Positions 1 through 11,609 of a DNA stretch of 64,000 nucleotides are shown in pieces (positions within the stretch are counted from its first letter, which is position 1; each line of letters opens with the position of its first letter). Where the stretch lies: assembly GCF_022539315.1 (NCBI RefSeq), contig NC_066315.1, positions 101,971,990 through 102,035,989 of the forward strand, written 5' to 3'. The stretch is from Serinus canaria (Eukaryota > Chordata > Aves > Passeriformes > Fringillidae). The notes below the pieces were generated by a model. It was given only the letters and a program-made list of their open reading frames with translations, did not search any database and was not told the origin of the DNA. Both the position numbers and the translations under genes were made by a program.

Positions 1-1430
1 AGAGAAAATTGAATCTGACTTTACTCTGTTGTCTGACTGTTTTAAAATAATATATTTTCCCTAGTAATTATAACAACATCCAGTTGCCTGCCTATGTCTC
101 TCCTCCTTCTCTACAAGCTACAACACCCTCTCCTTATTAAAGAGTCAATTTAATGGCTTTCTGGTCCTGATCGTAAAACTTCAATCATCCAGTCAAGGAA
201 CAAAACAAAGCCTGTAATTTAAATGCCTGATCATGAAGTTATAATGCTACAGTCTAACCAACTCCCAGTCCTACCAGATAATGTACTTCATGAGTTATGG
301 ACTGAAAAACAATCACCCAAAAGCCCTCCCTAACTATACTGAATAAGCACCTTTTTTTTTTTTTTTTCAGGGAAGGTAGAAAATCTACCCTTGCTAAGAG
401 ACTACTCTTCTCAGAGATTTTTCTCTCTTTGTGTTGTTTGTTCTGCTTTTCTGACTGGTTTCTCACAGGGACAGGCAATTTTCACACTCAATAAATCCCT
501 GCTGTAGTTACCAACAGATAAAACCCAGAGGGGACAGTGTTGACCACGGTTCTACTTCCTTGATTCCTTCTACTGGCAGGACAGGAGCATAGGGCTATAA
601 AGGATGATTTGTTAGGTTCATAGCAGGAAGAAATCTACCTTCAGAGCCTAGTAAATTTACTTATTTTGCAGTTATTACTAAAACTTCAATTTTTCCTTAA
701 AATACAGTAAATATACAAAGAATCAATATTAATACATTTTGGAGTCTTGAAATATTAGAGAGAGATACCATACTGTGGGACCAAAGAAACTCTCATTTTG
801 CAATGGAAGCCATAGAAAGAATGACATTTATGTAAGTACCTATTAGATCTGGCATTAATTATTCCTATAAATAAATTGTGGGATAGAGATTAAAATTTTG
901 GCCTTTAGTCCAAGATGTGCTGTTTGCAATTCATTTTATAAGGACAAATGAACTTTCATTTCTTACAAGTAATTTATAATGCATGATACTATTACTATTA
1001 TACTGCTCAAAAGATGCTGTTGATTGACAATTTTAATCTTTGAATATTATAAAAAATTAATTTTGACAGTTAAGAATTTTGAGAAGTATAATTCAATCTT
1101 GGTTTTTACTATGCTTTTCCCACTTTTAGTGAGTAAATAATTGAGCCTTAGATTTAATCTAAACATCACAAGAAATCTGGGTTTGCTGTCCATTGCAATG
1201 TTACCAAACACATCAGAATTAAAAGGAAGCTGTACTATGTGAAAACTGGTATAAAATGTGCTTCTGTTTCTCTGAGCTCATTCATTCCTCAAGCTTGTCA
1301 CGTGCATTGAGGGTTACTTGACAAACACATCTCAAATGGGTAATACTTAATTCCATTTTGCATTATTAAGCTGTTGGCATAATAATATGGACAATCAGAA
1401 TGAAAGATAAAACAAATTTTCAGAAATTTC
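1..1430. other. AT-rich non-coding DNA, nothing recognised
   Basis: No gene, RNA or mobile element is recognised. A run of 16 T (352-367) precedes CAG and so resembles a splice acceptor tract, but the sequence after it does not read as a recognisable exon. Short AT-rich stretches and scattered AATAAA words are at the level expected by chance in such DNA. Confidence 0.6.
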
Positions 1431-1827
1431 TTCACCTGTTACCTCGTTCACAGGGGTGCCAGGATGAGGGAAAAGACGAGAAAGTTGCCTCCATGTTTCA
1501 GAAGGCTTGATTTATTATTATCTGATAGATAATATATAAAAACTATACTAAAAGAATAGAGAGAAGGATTTCACTACAATGCTAAGCTAAGAATAGAAAG
1601 GAATGTGAAAACAAAGGTCTTCTCAGACCGAGACGGGCCGAACAGGTGAATTGTGATAGGCTCTTAATTGCAAACAATCTGACAAGGCCAATCAGAGATT
1701 TCCCTGTTGCATTCCACAGCAGCAGATAAGAATTGTTTACAGTTTGTTCCTGAGGCCTCTCAGCTTCCCAGGAGGGGAAAAATCCTAAGGAAAGGATTTT
1801 TCATAAAACATGTCGGTGACATTCACC
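1431..1827 (-). mobile_element. Solo LTR of a songbird ERVK-like endogenous retrovirus, with 6-bp target site duplication
   Basis: The LTR proper is 1437-1821 (385 bp) and reads on the minus strand: it starts TGTCACC and ends GTAACA. It is flanked by perfect 6-bp direct repeats TTCACC at 1431-1436 and 1822-1827, the size made by ERVK/beta-type integrases. On the minus strand it holds a CCAAT-type box (ATTGGCC, complement of 1687-1693) and an AATAAA signal (complement of 1511-1516) near its 3' end, the usual order of U3, R and U5. The text matches, from memory, an LTR family abundant in passerine genomes. No internal retroviral sequence follows on either side, so this is a solo LTR left by recombination between two LTRs. 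It encodes no protein. Confidence 0.85.
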
Positions 1828-4800
1828 CATGGGCATTTTCAGTCCTAACACTGTCTTTTCATGCCCTTGTTCATCTTAGCCATTTCCAGAGGTGTGCAAA
1901 GTCCACAGTCCAATTTCGTTTACCATTCCCATTTAGTACACAGGGAACAAAGTGCCTAACTCAGCCCTGTGAGCTGTACTGACTTCTGGCACTTAGATGT
2001 GCAGTACCAGGGACACATCTCTTTTTGGATAAAGTCCTTAAACTTTAGGAAGGGAAGGTCTCAGCTCTGGAAATCCTAAACCTAGGTTCAAAGCACTTTT
2101 GTACTGATGCACAGTATCTCTAGTCATATTAGAAACTTTAAGTTTTCATATATTTTATAAATCCTATATGGTATTTCTATTTAAAGATTTCTTTGGGGCT
2201 TTTTCACTCCACAAGGTTCCCTAGCCAGATGTTCAAATTATATATTAATTCCAGAGCAGTTAATAAAACTTCTCTTTTTCTTTTGTCTGTCTTTCAGTGC
2301 AGGAAAGTCCTACCAAAATCTTCTTCTGTGTACAAAATGCCCAGTCTTTGCTCACATTGCAGAAGGCACTGAGAAGTTTTATCTTCAGTTGCACATAAGG
2401 AAATTTAATCTCACCATGCTTCTCCATCACACATAGAATATTCTGGTCAACACAAGGTTTTTCAGCAAATACTTCCATTCCCCCTGCTTGGCTGGAGACT
2501 TAAGGACAGGAATAACCAACCCTGTTCAGCTCAAACAAAGTGAGGGAGAGAAAGTGGTGCAGCCTTTGTGCTGCTGCCTGGCATCTTGACGAGTTTACTA
2601 TTCAGTGCTGCTTTCTGTGAACTTGGCAAGAAGCTTCAGTCTCTCTGTGCCCTGCCTTTCTGTCCACTTCCATTAGGAGTCTGTGAAAGAAGGGACTACC
2701 TTTCAGTCATTTCCTGGGGGACAATGGGCTGGAGGGCACGGGGAGTGCAGGCACTGCAGGAACCATCCATCTCCTGTGGAGAGGCAGAGCTTTGCAGAGG
2801 GGAAGGGGAAGGTTTTGCTGAGTCAGCACCTTGAGGACCAGCTGAAGTCCCATTTGCTTACATGCTGAAGTGCTCTGATGAATTATAGCCCAGGGCAGCC
2901 AGCTGCCAGCCCTTCGCTTCCTGATTGAAAACAAAACAGCATTTCTAGAAGCTGCTCATGTGCTATGAGCAGAGTCATTCAAGGTCCCCCTATTTTCCTA
3001 ATTATTCCTCTATGCCTGCCTAAAATATCTCCATCCACTGCTTTAAGGAGTGCTGTAGTTTGAACAAACTGTGTGGAAAGACCTATATTTTCTAATTATG
3101 TGCCAATTTCTTTTCTCCTTCTTATCTCATTCCAGAAAACAGTATGGCTCTTAGCAAACATCCCAAGGCTGTACAACTGCTTATTAAACAGGACTCCCTG
3201 TTGATTTCAATGTACTTTGAATGTGCTTCAAAAGGTTGATGGCACAACACAGTCAAAGGTGTTTTTTGCTAGTGCATTTCCTGGTACACAGAGAGATAAT
3301 AAAGGGAAATCTGAATGCTTCTTGAAATGGCTATCAATGCTGGCATCGCTAGACAAAATAAAATAAGCCTTTCTTAGTATTAAGAAATTAGATTAAAGTT
3401 TTTGTCCTGGAAATGCTGTGCGTGACATGGAGTATAATTCCAGCCAAGTCTGAGAAAATGAAGTCTCCTAAGCTTAAATAAATTAGAAAATCAATGCAAA
3501 ATAGTCCAGGCAGAACACTTAATACTCACTCAGAGGCTGTGTGATGTTTTCCAGTGAAACTCCCAATTCAATCTCTGACATCAGATTAAAATATCTGAAT
3601 AGTCTCAGGTGCAAACACATGGCAATAGAGCAATAAGAGGAAGAGAGGGCTGGCACACAGTTTTTGGGGAGAAGACACTTCTATCCTCAAGACTGCCTTT
3701 TCTCAAGGCAGAAGTGATATTTCAAGAAAGTACCATGACCATCTTGAGGAGATAAGAGCAAATCTTTTCATATCAGCAATCACACTGACCAAGCATAACA
3801 TTTGCTATCAGCTCTGGATTCAGGGAAAATTTGTATAAACTGATCACCCATGTCTGAACACACTGAGAAGGAGCAAAAGGATTTGAAAAATTGATTGGTT
3901 TCATCATTCTGACACTTTACTTTTTCCTATATAAGTTTTTAAAATAAGTTAAGCACTGCTATTGAACTTTTCAGACATATGTGAGGTGACCTAAATATGG
4001 AACAGAGTCTTGCTAATATCTCGAAAAATTACTATCCAAGTTGCAAAAGTTACTGTTGGTTTTATGTGCCCATTATTTGAAGTATCCTATTTCATTTGAA
4101 AAGGGATGCTTTTTATCAAAATGTCCCTACTCTTACCCTTTAAAGGTCAAGGACATCCAGTTTGGCAGTTTCATTTATTGGCAAAAGGAATTGTTAATAA
4201 GCATAGCTGCTGCTGCTGAGAGAAGTAGCATCCTGTCTGGATGAGGATTTCATTGTCATTTGGTCATATGGATTTATTATATGCACATGGCAACAATGCA
4301 ACCTGTGATTTAAGAAACGCTGCATATGCTTTAAATTAATAGAAAATTATGCTGTGTTAGGTACAATTAAACCCACAAGTTTTTAAGAAAACCCCAATGA
4401 AATATCTATGTGATAGAGGTGTTAAGTAAAAAAGGGCTTCCAAAAGTCTTCACAATTATCTACTTGTCTGAATACATTGCTAAAGTTCTGGTTTGAATTT
4501 TTACCGTAACTCAGTAAACTGAGAAACTTGTGCCATTTTTTACAGTTTCATTTATCTTAAAAATATTTGTAGTAACCCCAAAATTCAACAAATTTCTGTT
4601 TTTAAGATTTTACAAATTTTTATTTAATTTCTTCTGATTTTGATATCAATGTGCTTTCAAAGATGTGTTTTACAAAGATGTGACACTTGTCTTTATTAAT
4701 AAAGTTTGAATATTTTTATTGACTTCACACAAAAGGGCACTTGTGAAAATTCTGAATAAACATTTTAAGGTAGTGTCTGTAGGTTTGAATCAAGTTCCTT

Positions 4801-7800
4801 TTTCTCAATCATGCAGACATCAGAAACAGTCAGGGTATTTTATCTCCTATTCAAAATTTCATACTTGTGTTTCATAGGGTACAAAATCTTTGGTTTTAAT
4901 TCAGTCAAAGTTTAGATGTATGATAATCTTTCATTTAAATGTAGTGTTTGTATCCTAAAAAAACCTCTTTCTTATTTTTGAAGAGTGCCATGGGAAACCA
5001 ACAAAACCTACTGCCTTTCTTTCTCTACACTTACTTGACTTCTTGTTTTTTAAAATGAAAAGTATGAAGAGGAATCCTATTCTATTACTCCTGAAATTAA
5101 ATCTGATTTTTTTTTTTGTGGCACATTAGTGCACAGCCCTGAAACTGAATGCTGAAAAAATCTAGTGTACAAACCTCTCTACCCGTTTATCAAGTCTCTG
5201 TGAAAATCAAGCTGTGTAATCAAATTCATCAGAGCAATGGTGCGGGAAATCTGAGCAATAACAGTGTTTCATGAAATATTATAAGTACATGCTCTTAGTA
5301 CGTGACCAGACAACCTGCATTATGCTCAACTCTGGGACACAGCTTCTGGCATCAGAAAACTTTGCCTGTAACAAAGGTCTTGGTCAGACCTAAGTCTGCT
5401 AGATTTCTGCTGTGAAGATGGTAGAACAAGTTTGCTTTATCTGAAGCACAAAAATATCCAGAACATTTCAAAATGCAGAAAATTTCAATCCAGAAAATTT
5501 CAAAGTGCTACAAAAATGAGCACTTTATTGTTTTTCAACTTAAATTTACACCGAAAAACAATCAATGTTTTCCTCTAAAACGCTCAAGAAGAGATAGTTC
5601 TTTGCTGACTGACCATATTTTTCCAGATTTTCCTAAAAGGGAAGGCAAAAGTTGACACAAGGGCAAAATAATTACTGATTGCTAGAATTTCATATCCTTG
5701 CATACATTTTCTGTCAAAGTTCTGTGTCTTGAAGTTTCTGTAATCTCTGTGACTTGAATTGATTCTTTGGTCAGAATGACCTTTTCAAAACAGTTTTATG
5801 CCTCTTTAAATCTAAGGCTACAGCTTAGGAGGCAGCTGACAATACAGTTTGACCCCTGCCCCTCTGCACGGAAGATGGTGTGTGAGAAAATAGAACCCAT
5901 AAATTACACAAAGAAAGTGTTCTGCACACCTTATATCAATAATGCTTCTCCAAGCAGACCCAGACTGAGGGCTCCCAATATTTCTACTGCTCAGCAGAAG
6001 GTTTCAATATTTAATGTGACAGGCAAAGCAAGGGGAAAGCCTTCTGATGGCAGGAAGCAAATGGATTATTAAATGCCACAAAGATTGACTTAAGTGTATA
6101 TTCCACTCTCCCCCTTACCAAATTCTTTAGGACTGATGTATTGGTTACCTCCCTGGTCTGCCAACAATGATTTCCCCTCTAACAAATACACTTCTCTAGT
6201 TGCTTTGCAAAAAGATTGATCAGTGTCATTGTTGTAATAAGTGATGAACTACAACCACATTTAGTGCTTCTGTGCTGGTTTACATGGAAAAAGATATTTC
6301 CACATAATACCTGAGCAGTGAGTTTGTGTCTCAGAAACAAAGTATTGCAATGGATAAGGCAAAAACATGTGTTCAACTATGAACTGTATTTATCTGAAAT
6401 TATAAAGGCTTCTGCTGATCAGAAATGCTTTTTGTCCACATTTATCTGAGACAATTAGAGGACTGTGAGACCAGCATGCCTCTGAGAAGTTTGAGTTGTT
6501 TGCACTGATTAAAAAGGGCATCTAAAAAATTCAGCATGTTACATCCTTATTTGATGAGTAACTGTAGAATTCATTCTTTTATTTCTGGATTCTTTGAGGA
6601 AACCTTCACTTAAATGTTTCCATGCCTCTCTGAGACTCTATTTCATCTGTAAATCTGTAATTGCTTATGGCACCAACTGGAAGCTGCTGCCTTAATACAA
6701 TTTACTCTGGTTACTTCTTTTTCTCTTTTAATTTGCAGTTTCTTTTGGGAAAAAAAAGTGAGTTTATGAACAAAGTTAATATTCAAATTATGTTCTCTTT
6801 TATAAATGTCCTTGTAATAGCCAGATAATGGTTCAAATGGGTTTTGATGTTTTTCATAGTCAGTGCAGCACTGCTCATTCCAACAAGTTGCCACTTAAGA
6901 CTGCAGTGCCTCTGGGGAATCCTCAATGACAGACAATGAAAAGAATAATTTGCTAAGTGTATTATTTTCTCTCAACAAAGATGGAACTTGAAAAAAATAC
7001 TTTACATTCTCCCAGTTGCCCCAGAGGAAGCCAGCTAAACATTTTCTATGGTATTTAGCAAAAAACAGGCTTGACAACATAATCCCCAAATTTTGTTCAC
7101 AAGTAAGTTTCCCCTGTTGATCAGGCCTTACCTAAACTATGTCTGCTTGTCCTCCTTTGATCCTTTCCTTTGATGGGACTGCTGAGTCTGCTCTCAGCAA
7201 CACAATGTGTTCTAGGGTCTGTATAATCTGCCATAACACACTTTTCAAGATCAAAAGGGCTCTTGGGTGCCCATAGATGTGCTATTCCCATGGCCTTTGC
7301 TGGCAGCTGAAGATGCATATCTAGCATGGCTTTCATTCCCTTGAGGGACTACGTGTGTCTGGGGAAAATGAAAGCAGCATTTTGGGTTGTTTCAGGACAG
7401 CATTACAGGTCCCTGAAGCTACAGGTGGCATGGGACTCCACCTTTGAGGCAAAAGAGTCACTCCTCACCCTCTCCTTCAGTTTTGAAAGCAGGCTCAGTG
7501 CACCGGAGTAAAGAGGGTTTGAGAAAGACAAAGGAGAATAGAAAAATAAAATGGTACATGCAAAATAGAAAAAGGAGAGGCAGAGAAATTCAGAAGTCTG
7601 AGAACAAAGAAACACATCCCAAGCATTGTGTAGAATTTTGAAACAGCGCAATGAGAATTACAAGGGAATTTCTACTAAAAAACAATCCTGAGGAGAGGTG
7701 GGATTTGGCCTTCAAGACTCCTCTTTCCCTCATGTTAATACAAACAATATTAAGAAAAAAACAACTGAAAGAAAATAAAGTATTGCTGCAACTTAAAGAT

Positions 7801-10159
7801 ATAGGAGCTGCATAAAATGTAAGAATTGACCTACAGATGGTTTAATTAATTTTAGGGATTAAAATAAAGCGAGTTTAGTTTAGATGCTCTACTAGAATTT
7901 TCACTTAGCTTGTGAAACAAAGGAGAATGTTGTCTTATATCTCTGCCTATTGCAATCAGACAATAACACAATTATCTGGTAGAGGCTGTAACTATTAAGT
8001 ATATTGATAGAGGTTTGTTCTCAAGAGAAATAACATTTGTGTCAGGAAGAATGACAATTTAATTTTACGCACATCAATATTCCTTGCTTGGTGTAGTCTC
8101 CTTTCCCAGCACAATACATTCTATCAAAATAATTTATATTTGGCACCCTGTCTATTGAATTAAGAGTATTTTCAGCTGAAGCAAAGCAATTTTAATGAAC
8201 CTAGGCTTGGCATTCTTAGGAATACTTCACAATTCAGCACGCTGTTTATGTCATCACCAATAGAGAATAATTTTCTTATAAAAAATATTAAAGGAAGAGG
8301 TCATGTGTTTAAGTGTCAGTATACTTTTGGTTCTTTCTTCATCTTAATACTCTTCACTCATTTATGGTGGAACATCTTGAAGAGTAGAAGCACTAATGGT
8401 AAAGAGGACCTTCATCCATGTGCCTCAGAGTACTTTTCAGTACAGATTCAGGAATGAAATCTTTCCTCCTTCTGCAACTAGGAAGCAAAGAGCTTGTACA
8501 AGGTTGTCTCACAGGTTGTCCGTCACCATGGACAAAGCTGGTAGCAAGGGCTAGGGGCCCTTTCCAGTTTGCCAGCTCTTTCCATTGTTGGCAAACTAGA
8601 AAGGGGAGGCACAGAAACATGAATTTGCACTTCCTGATATTTTATTTCTGCAGCCTCTCTGAATGTTAAGAAATGTGTTTCATTTTATGAAGCATAATAC
8701 AAAACATACCCACTCTTAATAGGTAATTAGTATGAACATATTTTAGATGGTCTGATAATGCCAATAAAATCTGAAGACTTTGGCTTACAAAGGTTTACTT
8801 TGTTTTGAATCAAATAGAGCAAAAGTCAAGTATTCACTTCTAAATTGTCTCTGAAAATATCTTTATTTTAACAAGCCTTTTCTCCAAGCGCAAACATTTC
8901 CATCAGAATTTGCACCCACAGTGGCATTGAAAAGACAATACAAGGAAAGTATCAGACGGCTTTATGAAAATGGATAAACTTATTATAAAGCAACCTTTTA
9001 ATGGTAAAAAGAAAGTAATTTCTCTCAGGTGTTCTGATTTTATGATTTTTCAACTGCTTGGTTAGATTTTTAAAAGAATCTTGAAAGCATTGAGTTGAAT
9101 TTCCTTGCTTTTATTCTTTATTTTATATGTGATATTTTTATATACAAGCACAATTGAGTAAAAATTTTTCCAATCATGTTTCAAATATACAGTCTGATGA
9201 CTTGAAAACTAGAGGAAGTTCTTGTGTATAAACTCCTTGTCAAAAGTTTATTAGTTACTTTTTCAATTTTTCTAATATTCATTGTATATTAATAATATAT
9301 TAATAATATTCATATGTATGTGTATATTTAGGCATTGTAAGATACTAAAAGGCACATCTCAAACTTCTGAGAGAAGCAAACTGTTTTCTAAGCTAAAAGA
9401 ATGGCTAAAAATAACTGGTTGTTACATCTGATCTTTTGCTCTGTAGTTTTCACATGCTCCCTACAGAGAGCAACCAAAATGAGATGGTTGAAGGAGGAAT
9501 GTGAGAGGTCCCATTTTCCTTCTGAGTGAATTATTCCAAAGTCTGTGAGGCAATAGGAAAGCTATTTTTCATCTACAGCAGATGGAAGTACATAAATCAT
9601 ACCTGGAAGATAACAGCACCAAGTGATTTCATGGAGACAAACTATAAATCAGAAGTCCTTCATTCTGATTTCAGTTATCATCAGATGCAGTTGATCTATT
9701 GAAAATCAGAAATTCAAAGTACTTAGAAATGTATAAAATGTATTACAAACACTGATGGAGCTTATAAGTTTTTCAGAAGTATTTTCAGATAAGTATCATC
9801 AGGACTTCCAAAAGTAATCAGATCACCTTGTAACCCCCTCTCATTCACTTCATTTAGTGTTCCTTTTCTTGTCTCTTAAGGGACAGTTGTACTGGACTAT
9901 CTGATTTCTGGAGAAGTAGATTCAGATAAGGCACATTTATCCAAAAAGTGAATTTTTAGAGAGTTAGTTAAACAAGTAGTTCCAGCTCATATTGAACTGA
10001 GTATATGTTTCCTGTCACGAAGCAAACATTTTCTTTGCCTTCAAAAGCACATTCAGGTTTTGTTGAAATGAAGATCATCTTCCTTGTAACTGGCCTGATT
10101 TTTAAGTAGTATTAATACCAAAAAACCTGAAATAACTAACAAAATTCAAAACAGGGACA
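1828..10159. other. Non-coding DNA without recognisable elements
   Basis: About 8.3 kb of AT-rich, CpG-poor sequence. The longest ATG-initiated frame is 101 codons at 5767-6072 on the plus strand; its product is basic and shows no motif or domain I know. Opposed overlapping frames at 7326-7651 and 8393-8669 look like chance openings on both strands. The stretch 2500-2940 is somewhat richer in GC than its surroundings but shows no coding or repeat identity. An AT-only stretch with repeated TATTAATAATA words lies near 9285-9330. Confidence 0.5.
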
Positions 10160-10902
10160 TAAGAATTTTAACAGGGTCAGGTGCTGGATTCTGCACCTGG
10201 GATGGGGTAATTCTGTTTATATATATAGGCTGGGGGATGAGAGGCTGAAAAGCAGCTCCGAAGAAAGAGATCTGCCAGTTTAGGTTGGTGGCCAGTTGAA
10301 TATGAGTCACCAGTGGTCTGGGTGACAAAAGGGCCAGCCATGTCCTGGGGTGTGTCAGGCACAGCATTGCCAGCTGGTCAAGGGAGGGGATTGTCTTGGT
10401 CTGCTCTGCACTGGTGCAGCCTCACCTTGAAAACTGTGTGCAGTTTTGGACACCTCAGTATAAGAAGACATCAAATCCCAGTCTGTCTGGAGAAGGGTGA
10501 CCAAGACAGTGATCACAAAGCTTGGAAGGGGTGACTGAGGTCACTTGGCTTATTCTCCTTGAGAGGAGAAAGCTGAGGGGTGACCTTATCACACCTTATA
10601 ACCTCGTCAGGGAGGGTAGCAGAAGGGTGCTGATCTCTCTCTGGTGACCCACAATAGGGGTGAAGCAGGGCTGGGAGGAGTTCAGGCTAGACTTTAGTAA
10701 AAATTTCTTGACTGAGATGGTCAGTCACTAGAACAGGTTCCCAGAGGAGCAACACCAAACCTATTAAAGTTCAAGGGGTATCTGAATGATGGTCTTATTC
10801 ATATGGCTTAGTTTTTGGTCCTTTGAGGAGCTGGAAGCTGGCCTTGAAGATCTTTATGGGTTCCTTCTAATTTGAGATAATCTGTGCTTCTATGGTTCTG
10901 TT
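10160..10902 (+). mobile_element. CR1 LINE, 5'-truncated, decayed
   Basis: This is the 3' end of a chicken-repeat-1 type LINE in plus orientation. It covers the last part of the ORF2 reverse transcriptase region and the 3' UTR. Signs are a start resembling the AAGTGCTGGGTCCTGCACTTGG block of CR1, then GGCTGGGGGATGAGAGGCTG near 10228, the decayed counterpart of the CACCTCGAGTACTGTGTCCAG block near 10420-10450, TTCCCAGAGGAG (10738-10749), and a tail of TTCTATGGTTCTGTT. Translation in the matching frame shows CR1-like words (for example a LHLG motif) broken by many stops and frameshifts, so it is dead. CR1 copies normally lose their 5' end on insertion and leave no clear target duplication. Divergence looks high, so the insertion is old. 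Confidence 0.9.
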
Positions 10903-11557
10903 ATCTAACCAGGGTGTTATTTTCCCCCCTAGAACCTGGAGCTTGAATTGCTACTAAACAAAGATGCTTTCTCATATTTTACATGGGCTCTGGTTCAATG
11001 ACCACCAGCTACAGAAGTGACTAACATGGACACCCAGAGGTCATCCTCTAGAGAAATCCATACTCAGGATAAACCCTGAGCAGCAAAAGCATGGTCATTT
11101 ATGAGTTTTTTACACTTGTTGTAAATAATTTCCTGTGATCTGAAAAGGAGTATTTAAAAGGCTGTCAGTGATAATTCCTTTGAGAAAAGAGAGGACCATG
11201 GTAACAATGCAGCTGCTCTTTGGGCAGCCTGGCAACACAAACAAAACTTGTAGGCTCTGTGTTTTCCTCACCTAGGCATGAGGATAGACATAGGGTGGGC
11301 TCAGTGTTTTACATCATAGATGATAAGGACTTTATGTGAATTCACATGATGGCTCTTAAAATGAGTTCACAGATGGTACTCTCCCTCCCTCTCTCTGTTT
11401 CCATGAGTCTTCTCAACTGCAGATCAGGTCTGGAAAGTGTGGCAAATGTCCCCTGTTGCTTGCACAGCACCCGTTGTAAGATAAGGTACAAATGCTCCTC
11501 TTCATGCTTACTGTGTTTGCTAGTTGAAAATGGAGAGAGCAGTTTGAAAAGAAAAAG

Positions 11558-11609
11558 CACTTCATCTGCTCTGTATTCCCTCACACTTCATCTGCTCTGT
11601 ATTCCCTCT
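11558..11609. repeat. Two-copy 26-bp tandem duplication
   Basis: Two adjacent copies of a 26-base unit beginning CACTTCATCTGCTCTG occupy 11558-11583 and 11584-11609. They are nearly identical (they differ only at the last base or two), which points to a fairly recent slippage or unequal-exchange event. The unit is not part of a recognised transposon. Confidence 0.85.

Noticed and set aside
352..370. T16-CAG resembling a splice acceptor
   Set aside because: What follows is not a recognisable exon; T runs before AG are frequent in AT-rich DNA.
5767..6072. 101-codon plus-strand frame
   Set aside because: Basic, unstructured product with no family resemblance that I can name.
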